Assembly (NCBI GenBank): GCA_022511205.1
Contig: JAFLRY010000012.1
Coordinates: forward strand, 1-50,519
Direction of reading: 5' to 3'
Length of the DNA: 50,519 nucleotides
Source of the DNA: Eubacterium sp.
Lineage (GTDB): Bacteria; Bacillota; Clostridia; Oscillospirales; Acutalibacteraceae
Shown: positions 25,901-33,864 of the stretch, piece by piece
Layout: every line of letters starts with the position of its first letter
How positions within the stretch are numbered: the first letter of the stretch is position 1
Program-made: the position numbers and the translations under genes
Notes under the pieces: generated by a model
What the model was told of the DNA's origin: nothing
Databases searched by the model: none
The model's input: only the letters and a program-made list of their open reading frames with translations

Positions 25901-26712
25901 TTATAATTGAATACAACGGGATAAGTATCGTCTACATTAATGTATTCCGTGCCGTCTATGTCAGTAAAAGTCTTTACGTCATATCGCCAATTGTTGCTTC
26001 TCGTTGTACCCATGGCTTTAAGACCGTTCTTAGTACCGTCAGTATCAAGAACGATAACGAATTCCGTGTCGGAAGCGAAGTCTGCAAGTTGCTCAAGAGA
26101 AGCAAGCTTGACGTAATCCGTGCTTGCGGGTGCGGGGGTCCAGATTTCAAATTCTGACTGCGGAGTACTTGTTTTACCGGTTGTAATACCAAATTTTCCG
26201 TTGCTGAAGGTAAGAGCTCTGGCGTTGGTGTTATTCAATGACCAATACTCGCCGTCATAAGTCAGCGTGATATAAGGATTGCTGGTGGCATGAAAAATAC
26301 CATCACCGTTCATTCTTACATACTGACCGTCGTTTGCCTTAAGTCTTGGATTTTTGGTGCCATCTTCGATCTTTTCAGCTGTAAAAACATAGTTTCCGTC
26401 AGGATCTACCAACAGCGTGTCGCCGCCCCTTAGAGAAACCTCAGCGGGATAAGCTATTTTAGCGTTATCCGGGTCTGTGTCTGTACTCAGGGCGTACAGC
26501 ATACCGTCCGGTGAAGCGTCTTTATGAGTGATAACGTATTTGCCGCCTTCAACGATCTTGTCTGTTACCTTTTCATACTTCACGAACTCGATAGCCTGCG
26601 GCGTTACATCTTCAAGAGCTGTAACGGAGTAAATAGGCGCCATGCTTACCAGCATTGCTATACAAAGCAAGATGCCGACAATGCGCTGCAATTTACTGCT
26701 TTTCGTTTTCAT
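22918..26712 (-). CDS. Large cell-wall-anchored surface protein with Thr/Pro/Glu stalk
   Basis: A 1264-residue exported protein. Order: signal peptide (about 1-32, core IVGILLCIAMLVSMAPIY), a long N-terminal region rich in beta structure with an InlB/Listeria-Bacteroides-like repeat near 375-430 (VEYLDGEGN ... YTFVGW), a Cna-B-like domain near 875-975 (SVSKTVTG ... GLPAGVTYKVVE), a Thr/Pro/Glu stalk (about 977-1220) and a C-terminal sorting signal SPKTSDD, hydrophobic helix and KRRKK tail. The sorting motif departs from LPXTG, a variant form found in gut Clostridia. The stalk probably carries the binding domains through the wall. A strong promoter precedes it and a terminator follows, so it is a single-gene unit. 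No sortase is in the window, and the ligand is unknown. Confidence 0.88.
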   Translation of the reverse strand: MKTKSSKLQRIVGILLCIAMLVSMAPIYSVTALEDVTPQAIEFVKYEKVTDKIVEGGKYVITHKDASPDGMLYALSTDTDPDNAKIAYPAEVSLRGGDTLLVDPDGNYVFTAEKIEDGTKNPRLKANDGQYVRMNGDGIFHATSNPYITLTYDGEYWSLNNTNARALTFSNGKFGITTGKTSTPQSEFEIWTPAPASTDYVKLASLEQLADFASDTEFVIVLDTDGTKNGLKAMGTTRSNNWRYDVKTFTDIDGTEYINVDDTYPVVFNYNSGFTTDRLNNIRNWGFTGGIRIKGGNYYRPQAVSNTYGPFGNAKNNDVRFEYGTGDNSDKIYIRGNGKNTYLGYDGANYVGDLSQDSEYRIPVQIYVAISDTAVRVEYLDGEGNVKSVAYAEEDGEITLTNNVKDVEHDGYTYTFVGWTMDKPETSFLSLDNSANIFDYVNSKEHEDGTQTEGMAQIDETVAEEYGLIGSCNPEVSDAKLNLKEIKFSEDEDKILQLYPIYAVRGFISVVTADDGDKSIVGVSDWKPGQPGEDSYDDSAREKWLGYIDVQIFKDGFEWVKPTRLYYRYHNDNTTDLTIKFIRDELVNSEKFTDPRGEFSNLHMYMFDFEDENDDTPRYQRFPKYDQSGHYVIDAVCAYQGGNESGLKYDFNWMTEFGGQLDNVEGSTLVQIFVSTKYKVKYYLDDEEITEEGWTSDKTYTTPGTENAFTSAEADMFKTVDKDQRNMVRPSDERLYRIMDPTYTIDEDEDKTYDPESGTKNPHEYFIVEKENGDRGEKEAFTYLMHEYDHVIPLAESPEELVPEGKTLISKKWSLKDKSLAVQSVHDWDTEYALEGTKHGTGNTASSYYEENLSRAYEAEIPYIFHLYAYTGVPGSLSVSKTVTGKEGEMDRDFHFIVTVDDEDINGTFGEMEFSKGVAEFTLKHGERKTATGLPAGVTYKVVELEANKDGYITTATADEGTILADDVVNVGFGNNRPGEPDTTTEPQTTTTEPQTTTTEPQTTTTEPETTTKPETTTKPETTTKPETTTKPETTTKPETTTKPETTTKPETTTKPQTTTKPETTTKPQTTTKPETTTKPETTTRPETTTKPVIPTEPEATTKPETTTRPETTTKPVIPTEPEATTTPETTTKPVIPTEPEATTMPESTSKSESVTEPETVTGPETTTESETPTVPEAPTDPETPTDPEAPTVPETPTDPEAPTDPETPTESKTDKPSNESPKTSDDSQLVLWAGLTVVSFLGMVICHSYLKNTTKRRKKNFNK
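23060..23785 (-). repeat. Degenerate tandem repeat coding the Thr/Pro/Glu stalk
   Basis: Mostly 18-bp units coding PETTTK, tandem in the centre (about 23470-23700). Longer units coding ETTTKPVIPTEPEATT recur three times around 23275-23460, and 12- to 24-bp PTDPE/PTVPE units occur at the 3' end. Frequent synonymous changes (Gly/Val-type codons on the other strand) suggest repeated slippage and copying. Confidence 0.9.
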
Positions 26713-26760
26713 TTTTATTCCTCCTTACAGTCATATTGACATGTATAAGTATTTGCAGAG

Positions 26761-26789
26761 ATTATATACTAATATTTATTATAAGTCAA
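26761..26789 (-). promoter_or_regulatory. Strong promoter of the surface-protein gene
   Basis: On the minus strand TTGACT (26789-26784), a 17-bp spacer and a perfect TATAAT (26766-26761), 49 bp upstream of the ATG; TAAGGAGG is the ribosome site. Confidence 0.85.
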
Positions 26790-26905
26790 GTTTTAATTTA
26801 ATTGTTGAGTTGCTTTCGTGAAGAGATATGCTGCTCTAATTCTTGAAAAATGACAGAAGCAAAAACGGGACGGTCTTTCCGCTGAAAATTGATTTTTAAT
26901 ACAAA

Positions 26906-26930
26906 AAAGAGCAAGCAAAGCTTGCTCTTT
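26906..26930 (-). terminator. Terminator of tRNA-Leu(TAG)
   Basis: An AAAGAGCAAGC/GCTTGCTCTTT stem with a three-base loop and a U-run, starting three bases after the tRNA end. Confidence 0.88.
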
Positions 26931-26933
26931 TTT

Positions 26934-27018
26934 TGGTGCACCTGACAGGAATCGAACCTGCACTCCTCTCGAAACAAGATCCTAAATCTTGCGCGTCTGC
27001 CAGTTCCGCCACAGGTGC
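26934..27018 (-). tRNA. tRNA-Leu (anticodon TAG)
   Basis: An 85-nt class II tRNA with acceptor stem GCACCTG/CAGGTGC, long variable arm and encoded CCA. The anticodon stem CAAGA/TCTTG encloses TTTAGGA, giving anticodon TAG, which reads CTA and other CTN codons. Confidence 0.95.
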
Positions 27019-27028
27019 GTTGAGATGT

Positions 27029-27057
27029 ATTTTATCACTTTTCAGTGAATAAATCAA
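27029..27057 (-). promoter_or_regulatory. Promoter of tRNA-Leu(TAG)
   Basis: On the minus strand TTGATT (27057-27052), a 17-bp spacer and TAAAAT (27034-27029), ten bases before the tRNA. Confidence 0.7.
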
Positions 27058-27078
27058 TTGTTTTCTATATTTATTTTC

Positions 27079-27774
27079 CTATTTTACAATCGCAGTTACC
27101 GCGCAGTAGACCGATTTCGCGCCGTAGGCTTTAAGTGTTAAGGAAACTGATGTGAGCGTTGAGCCCGATGTTTTTACGTCATCGATCAGGAGAACTCTTG
27201 CTCCGCTTATATTCTCGCTTTCCTTCACCTCGAATACGCCGTACATATTTACAAATCTGTCCGTTGCGCTTTGGCGCTTTTGCATTTTCGTTTTTCGCTT
27301 TTTTATCAGCACGTCTCTGAGCGGTATTCCGCATTCCTCGGAAACCGCCTCAGCGAGAAGCCGCGCCTGATTGAAGCCCCTTGCCGCCTCATCGCTCTTA
27401 TACATCGGCACAAAGGTCACAAAATCAAACTCTTTTTCACAGTAATGCATTTTTACCGCTTCGGCGATTTCCCTGCCGTGCGCTTTTGCCAGCTTCGGCA
27501 TATCCTTCATTTTCAGATTCAATATGCCGCTCGCTACCGAACCGCCGTAATAAAACGGCGCGATCACTGATTTATACTCCGCTTCCCTGCTCTGCCTTTC
27601 GCAAATGCAACTGTCCTTTGAACATCCGCATTTCGGGCAAATGGGCGCTTCAATGCGCTTAATGCTTTCGCAATCCTCGCAGCGCTCCTCGTCAAAGCAT
27701 ATCACACTGCCACACATCTCGCATCTTTTCGGGAATAACGCAAGCTTCAGCTTTTGAAACAATTCTTTTCTCAT
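27079..27774 (-). CDS. comF: ComF family phosphoribosyltransferase-like protein
   Basis: A 231-residue ComFC-type protein. The N-terminal zinc-finger-like part holds paired cysteines (RCEMCG, CEDCES, CPKCGCSKDSCIC, about 18-58), and a phosphoribosyltransferase fold follows with the PRPP motif VLLIDDVKTSGSTL near 195-208. Members help natural transformation by handling imported single-stranded DNA with ComFA and DprA; the catalytic activity is unknown. No comFA is adjacent. Its start overlaps the comEA stop by 4 bp, so both belong to one transcript with ftsK. Confidence 0.9.
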   Translation of the reverse strand: MRKELFQKLKLALFPKRCEMCGSVICFDEERCEDCESIKRIEAPICPKCGCSKDSCICERQSREAEYKSVIAPFYYGGSVASGILNLKMKDMPKLAKAHGREIAEAVKMHYCEKEFDFVTFVPMYKSDEAARGFNQARLLAEAVSEECGIPLRDVLIKKRKTKMQKRQSATDRFVNMYGVFEVKESENISGARVLLIDDVKTSGSTLTSVSLTLKAYGAKSVYCAVTAIVK

Positions 27775-28403
27775 ACCGTTACGTAAGGCTCGATCTTGGC
27801 AAAAATACCGTCTCCGATACCGCTTATATTTTTCAGCTGTTCCACATTCGTATATCCACCGAGATATTCTCTGTAAGCAATAATTGATGCCGCCCGCACC
27901 TCTCCGATACCGCTGATCGTCATAAGCTCCTCGGCGGTGCAGGTATTTAAATTCAGAGGATATTTTACTTCAGTTTGCACCGTTGGCGCTTTCGTGGGAG
28001 CTTGCGTGGGTGCTTTTGTGGGAGCTTGAGTGGGCGCATTCGTCGGAGCTTGAGTCGGCGTTCCGGTATGCGCAGATGTCGGCGCTTGAGTAGGCGCGTT
28101 CGAATGCGGCGCGTCATTTGATAGCGTATTATCACTCATCAAGCCATCATTGCCCTGTTGTGATTCCTGCCCGTCTGCAAAAATATTTGAAAAGCTAACG
28201 GATTCAGTTGCAGGATCATCGGTCTGCCCTGCCTGCTGCGAATAATTCCCACCGGAAGTAGTTCCGATAACTCTATCAACACTCGGCTGAGAGACGGCAA
28301 AATACACGAACACCGCTGAAAGTATTATCATAGCGATGCCGATTAGTATCTCCGTCTGCCGCTTGCCGGCTGATTTTTTATTTTTAGCTTCCGTGTTGTC
28401 CAT
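27771..28403 (-). CDS. comEA: ComEA-like DNA-binding competence protein
   Basis: A 210-residue membrane-anchored protein. A single N-terminal helix (about 18-37, ILIGIAMIILSAVFVYFAV) is followed by an extended linker with repeated PTQAPT and PTKAPT (about 100-145), then a C-terminal helix-hairpin-helix domain (about 150-210) with LNLNTCTAEELMTISGIGEV and ISGIGDGIFAKI. ComEA binds double-stranded DNA outside the membrane and passes it to the ComEC channel. The Pro/Thr linker is longer than usual and probably spans the wall. It sits between ftsK and comF. Confidence 0.9.
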   Translation of the reverse strand: MDNTEAKNKKSAGKRQTEILIGIAMIILSAVFVYFAVSQPSVDRVIGTTSGGNYSQQAGQTDDPATESVSFSNIFADGQESQQGNDGLMSDNTLSNDAPHSNAPTQAPTSAHTGTPTQAPTNAPTQAPTKAPTQAPTKAPTVQTEVKYPLNLNTCTAEELMTISGIGEVRAASIIAYREYLGGYTNVEQLKNISGIGDGIFAKIEPYVTV

Positions 28404-28408
28404 AATTA

Positions 28409-30988
28409 TTAATCAAAAAAGTCTCCGTCGCCCTGATTATCTATAACTTCAGCATCATCGTCAGAGAAATCATCGTTGAATGTCATCTGTACGGTGTTAT
28501 CGGTAGTGAAATCGGTATTGCTGTCATACGCGCGCTTTTCAAGCCACATCTGCTTCGTCATAAGCACCTGGCGGGGCTTGCTTCCTTCAGGCTTGCCGAT
28601 AACGCCGTATTCCTCCAGCTGATCTATAATCTTCGCTCCCCTTGCGTAGCCAACGGAAAGCTTGCGCTGCAGGAACGAGGTCGACGCCGTGCCGGTTTCA
28701 ATAACTACCTCTGCCGCTTTTTCAAACAGCGGATCGTATGAGCTTTCCTCGCCGCCCATATCGTCAAGTCCGCCCGACTTCTTATCAACGACCGCTTTGG
28801 CCTCGATCTCCTTCTGGATAGTCTCGTCATATTCGCTTGAGCCCTGCTTTTTGATGAAATCGCAAAGCTCCTCTACTTCCTCATCACTGACGTAACAGCC
28901 CTGAACACGGATCGGCTTATTGGCGCCGATGGGGTTATAGAGCATATCTCCATAGCCGAGAAGCTTTTCAGCGCCGCCGGTATCAAGAATCGTTCTTGAA
29001 TCGATCTGGGAGGTAACGGTGAGGGCGATACGGGAGGAAATGTTCGCCTTGATAAGACCTGTGATAACGTCTACGGACGGTCTCTGAGTGGCGATAACGA
29101 GATGCATACCTGCCGCGCGCGCCATCTGAGCAAGGCGGCAAATGGAATCTTCAACCTCTTTTGGAGCCGCCATCATAAGATCGGCAAGCTCGTCAATGAA
29201 GATACAGATTTTCGGCATGGGCTCAAGATCCTCATGCTTTGCAACATACTTATTATAGCCCTCGATATCTCTAACGCCTGTTTCGGAAAATTTATTATAT
29301 CTCTGGAGCATTTCGGAAACCGCCCAGCCGAGCGCGCCCGCCGCCTTTCGCGGATCGGTAACTACGGGAACGAGAAGATGCGGAATTCCTATATACTTGG
29401 AAAACTCAACCTGTTTAGGATCTATCATCAGGAATTTGACCTCGTCGGGACGCGCCCTGTAGAGGATCGAAACGATGATTGAATTCATACAAACCGATTT
29501 ACCCGAGCCTGTAGTACCCGCAATAAGCAGGTGGGGCATTTTTGAAATATCGCAGTAAACGCACTTGCCGGCGATATCCTTGCCGAGACCTGCGGATATC
29601 TTTGATTTCTGCTCAACGAATTCGGGGGTATCGATAAGCTCACGCATTGAAACGCCGCTTTTCACCTTGTTGGGAACTTCAATGCCTACTGCCGGTTTGC
29701 CCGGGATAGGCGCTTCTATACGAACGTGGGTGGCGGCAAGATTCAGCGCGATATCATCTGAAAGATTCGTTATCTTTGAAATCCTTATGCCCGCCGCAGG
29801 CTTAAGCTCGTATCTCGTAACCGTAGGTCCGCGGCTGATATCGGTTATCGTAGCGTCAACGTTAAAGGAGCGGAGCGTTTCTATCAGCCTTTCAGCGTTT
29901 ATCTTCAGTTCTCCGCTTATATCCTTAACTGCAGACTGCTTCCCTACTTTCAAGATGTTAACTGACGGCAAAACGTAATCCTCAACGGCGGATTTCATCT
30001 GCTCGTCAGTTACCTTGAATTCCTCAGGCTTAGCAAGCTTTTCCTCCTTTTTCTCAGAAGCGTCCTTAACGATATCGTCAAGGGACTTTGCTTTTTCCGG
30101 GGCGACCTGCTCATTGGCGGGAGCATCATTTTGAGACACTTCGCGCGCTTTTCTGTTTCGCTCGTTAGCGGCGTTTATCTCATCAATTATACTGCGGGGA
30201 ACGCTGATCTGAGGCTCTTCCTCGGGAATATCCGCCTGTATTTCGGCTTTTCTCGTTCGCTTGGTTTTGGGCTTTTCTCCGGGAGGTGTAATATCAAGGG
30301 GAACGTCAATATTCGCTTTAGCAAGCCTTTTCTGCTCTATCCTCTCGTTGATAGCGGGTGCGACTTTTTTATATGTAACCTCAGCAGGTTTCGAAACCTT
30401 TTTAAAGAACTGAATTATCGTCATACCGGTAAGCAACATAAACGCAACGAATATCAGCACGAGATCAACGATTATTGCGGGAGCCTTACCGAGGGTCAGC
30501 AGTAACCAACCCAAAGCAGCGCCTATATATCCGCCGTTGAATTCCGCGGAGGCAGACTGAAAGGCATAAACAACCGTATCACCGAAATCCGCTCCATTTT
30601 CATTTTGAACGATATGTATAAATGCTGAAATCAAAAGAAGCATAATTATGCTTTCGATACCTTTGGCGATGAACTTAGAAAGCTCGGATACTCTGATCGA
30701 ATGCAGGATCGTGATAACGATAGTCAGCAAAGGGAGACCGCAGGCGGCAACGATGCCGAATATTCCGAGATACACGTTATGTACGAAATTCCAAGCGCCT
30801 TCGCCCTTTACAACGGCGATGAAAAAGAATACTACGGATAAGGAAAAAAGAACAAGCCCGACTATGCGGTTAACGTTCGCTTCCCTTCTCTCTCTTTCAA
30901 GCCTTGCCCTTTCAAGCCTTTCTCTTTCGGCGGCTCTTGACTGAGACTGTCTCCTATTATTATTTTGATTAGAACTGTTGTTTGCCAT
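28409..30988 (-). CDS. ftsK: DNA translocase FtsK/SpoIIIE
   Basis: An 859-residue septal DNA pump that moves chromosomal DNA through the division or sporulation septum. Order: four N-terminal membrane helices (about 38-200), a charged linker (about 230-345), a RecA-like motor with Walker A GTTGSGKS (about 490-498) and Walker [13 protein letters not shown] (near 600), and a C-terminal winged-helix gamma domain (about 745-810, [19 protein letters not shown]) that reads KOPS/SRS-type signals. It is preceded by tepA and ylzJ-like genes as in Bacillus, where the translocase is SpoIIIE; given spoIIID in the window, a sporulation role is likely. Confidence 0.95.
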   Translation of the reverse strand: MANNSSNQNNNRRQSQSRAAERERLERARLERERREANVNRIVGLVLFSLSVVFFFIAVVKGEGAWNFVHNVYLGIFGIVAACGLPLLTIVITILHSIRVSELSKFIAKGIESIIMLLLISAFIHIVQNENGADFGDTVVYAFQSASAEFNGGYIGAALGWLLLTLGKAPAIIVDLVLIFVAFMLLTGMTIIQFFKKVSKPAEVTYKKVAPAINERIEQKRLAKANIDVPLDITPPGEKPKTKRTRKAEIQADIPEEEPQISVPRSIIDEINAANERNRKAREVSQNDAPANEQVAPEKAKSLDDIVKDASEKKEEKLAKPEEFKVTDEQMKSAVEDYVLPSVNILKVGKQSAVKDISGELKINAERLIETLRSFNVDATITDISRGPTVTRYELKPAAGIRISKITNLSDDIALNLAATHVRIEAPIPGKPAVGIEVPNKVKSGVSMRELIDTPEFVEQKSKISAGLGKDIAGKCVYCDISKMPHLLIAGTTGSGKSVCMNSIIVSILYRARPDEVKFLMIDPKQVEFSKYIGIPHLLVPVVTDPRKAAGALGWAVSEMLQRYNKFSETGVRDIEGYNKYVAKHEDLEPMPKICIFIDELADLMMAAPKEVEDSICRLAQMARAAGMHLVIATQRPSVDVITGLIKANISSRIALTVTSQIDSRTILDTGGAEKLLGYGDMLYNPIGANKPIRVQGCYVSDEEVEELCDFIKKQGSSEYDETIQKEIEAKAVVDKKSGGLDDMGGEESSYDPLFEKAAEVVIETGTASTSFLQRKLSVGYARGAKIIDQLEEYGVIGKPEGSKPRQVLMTKQMWLEKRAYDSNTDFTTDNTVQMTFNDDFSDDDAEVIDNQGDGDFFD

Positions 30989-31007
30989 AACACGCCTCTT
31001 CTTCTGA

Positions 31008-31868
31008 TTATTTGGTAAATAGCTCTGCGATACCCGTGATCGTCACGATAATAGCGAGAGCAAAATTATAGTATGAAAAGTATTTGAGATCCAAATTCCT
31101 GATTGCCCATTTTAAAAATCTGCAGGTAAGGAATGAAAACGCTATCGCCACGATCACACCGACCGCGCCTGCGGCAATAGTAGTGCTTACGGAGCTTGTT
31201 GCCGCTTCAAAAATACCGGTAACCAGCAACACCGGAACGGCGATGCAGATAAAATACCTGAAAGCGAAATTTTTGTTCACTCCGCAAACTATCGCCATAC
31301 AAACGACCGAAACGCAAAGCGAAAGCCCTGAAAGCGGAAGCGTTACGAATATCATCAGCGATAAAAGCAATACTACGGGAAGCGTGAGCGCCCTGCCCTT
31401 GCTCTGCTTTTTCAAAACGTATGAGGCAATAAGCAGGATAAACGCGGAAAACAAGAAGCATATGCCCTCGCTTATCAGATTGCCGTCTACAGAAAAGCCC
31501 TTTAAGAACTCATAGATATTTCCTTTTCCGCCCAGCGGGATCAAATACAGCGGCATGAAAAAGAAGGGCATTACCGTGTAATACGTAAATTCCCTTGAGT
31601 GGGTTGATCTCTTGATATCAAAATTCTTAGCGGCTATCTCTTTACAGCCGCCGATGAATTCCTGAATTTGCTTTATAAACACGTTGTAATACGCCGCAAC
31701 GATGCCAACGGCAATACCTATATGTATAAGCCCCGTCAGAACGGAGCTTTCGCCCGAATAGCGGGCGGAAAAATCATGAAATATTGCCGAATGTCCGCTT
31801 TCTGATGTCGGCAGTATAAAGGTCAGGGCTTGTCCAATAGCCTGAATTATCGCTGTTAAAATTGACAA
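31008..31868 (-). CDS. UppP/BacA-like membrane protein with degenerate active site
   Basis: A 286-residue polytopic membrane protein that resembles undecaprenyl-pyrophosphate phosphatase (UppP/BacA) along its length, with [17 protein letters not shown] in the place of the usual GIVEGLTEFLPISSTGH and a second half repeating the fold. Key residues are changed. The two glutamates of motif 1 become Gln and Phe, the second Ser becomes Glu, and the PGxSRSG motif becomes PLSGLSLC, without the Arg. The His is kept. It is therefore doubtful as a phosphatase. A TTG at 31868, eight bases after GGAGG, is taken as start; the frame upstream has no such site. It lies between ylzJ-like and ftsK. Confidence 0.75.
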   Translation of the reverse strand: MSILTAIIQAIGQALTFILPTSESGHSAIFHDFSARYSGESSVLTGLIHIGIAVGIVAAYYNVFIKQIQEFIGGCKEIAAKNFDIKRSTHSREFTYYTVMPFFFMPLYLIPLGGKGNIYEFLKGFSVDGNLISEGICFLFSAFILLIASYVLKKQSKGRALTLPVVLLLSLMIFVTLPLSGLSLCVSVVCMAIVCGVNKNFAFRYFICIAVPVLLVTGIFEAATSSVSTTIAAGAVGVIVAIAFSFLTCRFLKWAIRNLDLKYFSYYNFALAIIVTITGIAELFTK

Positions 31869-32016
31869 AATCTTTACCTCCGAACATTGACGCATTGTCA
31901 ACGTAGTAGCCCTTACGCAGATAATCGTAGGGATTGCTCGAGCGAAGGGAGTTCTCCGCCCTTATGGTTTTTTCATCAAAGATAACATCTGCCTCGCTGA
32001 TTATTGACCAGAACAT
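31774..32016 (-). CDS. YlzJ-like small protein with an overprinted tail
   Basis: An 80-residue protein at the place of ylzJ, between tepA and ftsK. Its first 40 residues fit the YlzJ-like family, with the [13 protein letters not shown] pattern close to the usual end of such proteins. Residues about 50-80 are read from the first 95 bases of the uppP-like gene in another frame, so the tail looks like read-through after loss of an older stop. The ATG overlaps the tepA stop by 16 bp and follows GAGGAG. Function of the family is unknown. Confidence 0.65.
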   Translation of the reverse strand: MFWSIISEADVIFDEKTIRAENSLRSSNPYDYLRKGYYVDNASMFGGKDFVNFNSDNSGYWTSPDLYTADIRKRTFGNIS

Positions 32017-32717
32017 TTGCTTTTCTCCTCCTCGATAACCGAGTTCAGATACTCAAGGGCGTTTGAAAGCCCTCCGAGCTCGTCGATAAGACCGCACTGA
32101 ACTGCTCCGTCCCCGTCAAGCACAGTGCCCACGTCCATAATAAGCTCTCCTGTTTTCATCATAAGGCTTCTGAAATCCTCATCGGAAATATTTGAATTGT
32201 TTTCTACGAATTTAACGATCCTGTCCTGCATTTTTTCGAAATACGACAGGGTTTGCGGAACGCCCAGCACAAGGCCGTTGAGCCTTACGGGGTGAACCGT
32301 CATAGTGGCGCTGGGAACGATAAAGCTCCTTCGGCAGGATACCGCCAGCGGAACGCCGATAGAATGACCTCCGCCGAGAACGAGGGAAGCCGTTGGCGTT
32401 TTCATCGTTGAAAGAAGCTCCGCTATGGCAAGGCCCGCCTCAACGTCACCGCCGACTGTGTTTAAAATTATCAGCAGCCCCTCGATTTCCTTGCTCTCCT
32501 CTATCGCCACAAGCTGAGGGATAACGTGCTCGTACTTGGTGGTTTTATTCTGGCTGGGGAGAATATAATGGCCCTCTATCTGACCGATTATAGTAAGGCA
32601 ATGGATAAAATGTCCGTTTTTTTCAACGGTGATAGAGCCGGTTTCAAAATCGCTTGCCGATGCTTCTTCGTTTTTCGTTTCGTTTTGAGTTTCATTCAGA
32701 TTTTCATTTTCAGGCAT
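32001..32717 (-). CDS. tepA: ClpP-family serine protease TepA
   Basis: A 238-residue ClpP-fold protein of the TepA (translocation-enhancing protein) group, cytoplasmic and linked with processing of secretory or signal-peptide material. The catalytic Ser is in GGGHSIGVP and the His in TMTVHPVR. An acidic N-terminal extension (about 1-30) precedes the fold. It is the first gene of the tepA-ylzJ-uppP-like-ftsK-comEA-comF run, which matches the Bacillus tepA-ylzJ-spoIIIE order with an insertion. Confidence 0.88.
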   Translation of the reverse strand: MPENENLNETQNETKNEEASASDFETGSITVEKNGHFIHCLTIIGQIEGHYILPSQNKTTKYEHVIPQLVAIEESKEIEGLLIILNTVGGDVEAGLAIAELLSTMKTPTASLVLGGGHSIGVPLAVSCRRSFIVPSATMTVHPVRLNGLVLGVPQTLSYFEKMQDRIVKFVENNSNISDEDFRSLMMKTGELIMDVGTVLDGDGAVQCGLIDELGGLSNALEYLNSVIEEEKSKCSGQ

Positions 32718-32766
32718 AACAACACTTCCTTTTAAGGTTAGTATGCCTATAAATTACTATTTTAAT

Positions 32767-32795
32767 ATTATATCAAATAAAGAAATTAATTTCAA
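32767..32795 (-). promoter_or_regulatory. Promoter of the tepA-ftsK-comF run
   Basis: On the minus strand TTGAAA (32795-32790), a 17-bp spacer and a perfect TATAAT (32772-32767), about 50 bp before the tepA start. Confidence 0.75.
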
Positions 32796-32840
32796 CATTA
32801 AAATACATATTGCGCCGCAGTGCGATAATTTTGCCACATC

Positions 32841-32869
32841 TTGTTGAATTCATCAACTTATGATATACT
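32841..32869 (+). promoter_or_regulatory. Candidate promoter and short dyad of the WYL regulator gene
   Basis: TTGTTG (32841-32846), a 17-bp spacer and TATACT (32864-32869). The dyad GTTGA-ATTCA-TCAAC overlaps the -35 box and may be an operator. Confidence 0.5.
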
Positions 32870-32904
32870 AAAATATGACCTTTCCGCAAAGGAGATTTGA
32901 GCAT

Positions 32905-33804
32905 ATGAAAATTGACCGACAGATAGGTATTATCACCGCTCTGCAAAGGAATAAAACCGTTACCGCTTCGTATCTTGCGGATAAATTCGAGGTCTCCCGC
33001 CGCACCATAATCAGGGACATTGAGGATATCTGCAAGGCGGGAATTCCGATCGTGACACGCCAAGGGCAAGGCGGCGGCATATCCATAATGGAGGGCTTCG
33101 CGCTGGATACAACCGTTTTTACCGAGCAGGAGCTTTCGGCTATTTTTACGGGGCTGAAGTCGCTGGACAGCGTTTCCGATTCCTCTTTTTCAGAAAAGCT
33201 TGCTGATAAGATCGGCTCAAGCTCCGCAATCACTCTCAGCGAGAATATGCTCATTGACCTCTCCTCTTTCTATAAGGAAAACCTTGCGGATAAGATAGAG
33301 AAGATCAAACTTGCCATTCAAGAATCCCGCCTCGTGAAATTCCGCTATTACTACAAAAAGGGCGAAGCGGAAAAGCTGATCGAGCCCTATATGATCGTTT
33401 TTAAATGGTCTGATTGGTATGTTTTCGGCTATTGCAGAGAGCGGAACGATTTTCGTATGTACAAGCTTCGCCGCGCGTGGGACATGAACATTACCGAGGA
33501 AAAGTTTGAACCGCGCGCTATTCCCGAGGAAAAGAAGCAGTTCGGCAGAAATATGACTGATAATTATTATATAGCCGCCGTTTATGCTCCTTCTGAAAAA
33601 TATAAGCTTGTTGAACAGTACGGACCTGATTCGTTCACCGTCACGGAGGACGGCAGACTTTTTACAAGGTGGGGCTTCGCTGATACCGATTGGGCTTTGG
33701 AGTGGTTCCTCAGCTTCGGTGATAAAGTCGAAGTTTTAGAGCCGCAGGAATTCAAAGAAGAACTTAAAAAGGCTATTAAAAAAATGCTCGAAAAATATCG
33801 CTGA
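32905..33804 (+). CDS. WYL-domain transcriptional regulator (YafY type)
   Basis: A 299-residue regulator. The N-terminal winged helix (about 5-60) contains VTASYLADKFEVSRRTIIRD, and a WYL ligand-binding domain follows (about 135-215, with IVFKWSDWYVFGYCRERNDF) plus a C-terminal WCX-like part. WYL proteins sense nucleotides or nucleic acid in several bacterial defence and DNA-damage responses. The ATG at 32905 follows AAAGGAG by ten bases. It is read toward the five genes that follow and probably controls them through the palindrome 3 bp after its stop. The effector is unknown. Confidence 0.88.
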   Translation: MKIDRQIGIITALQRNKTVTASYLADKFEVSRRTIIRDIEDICKAGIPIVTRQGQGGGISIMEGFALDTTVFTEQELSAIFTGLKSLDSVSDSSFSEKLADKIGSSSAITLSENMLIDLSSFYKENLADKIEKIKLAIQESRLVKFRYYYKKGEAEKLIEPYMIVFKWSDWYVFGYCRERNDFRMYKLRRAWDMNITEEKFEPRAIPEEKKQFGRNMTDNYYIAAVYAPSEKYKLVEQYGPDSFTVTEDGRLFTRWGFADTDWALEWFLSFGDKVEVLEPQEFKEELKKAIKKMLEKYR

Positions 33805-33806
33805 AT

Positions 33807-33824
33807 ATGACATACAGATGTCAT
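33807..33824 (+). promoter_or_regulatory. Palindrome before the S51-DUF2461-AlkZ genes, likely WYL operator
   Basis: A perfect ATGACAT-ACAG-ATGTCAT dyad lies just after the WYL regulator stop. A GATAAT box (33834-33839) stands 20 bp from the first TGACAT. The 20-bp gap is longer than normal, as in promoters that need an activator. Confidence 0.6.
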
Positions 33825-33864
33825 GTTCCTTTTGATAATATACAGTCAAAAGGAGAATTTTTCG

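Noticed and set aside
15865-27018. The two tRNA-Leu genes as attachment sites flanking a mobile island
   Set aside because: No integrase, no direct repeat of a tRNA 3' end and no phage-like genes were found between or beside them.
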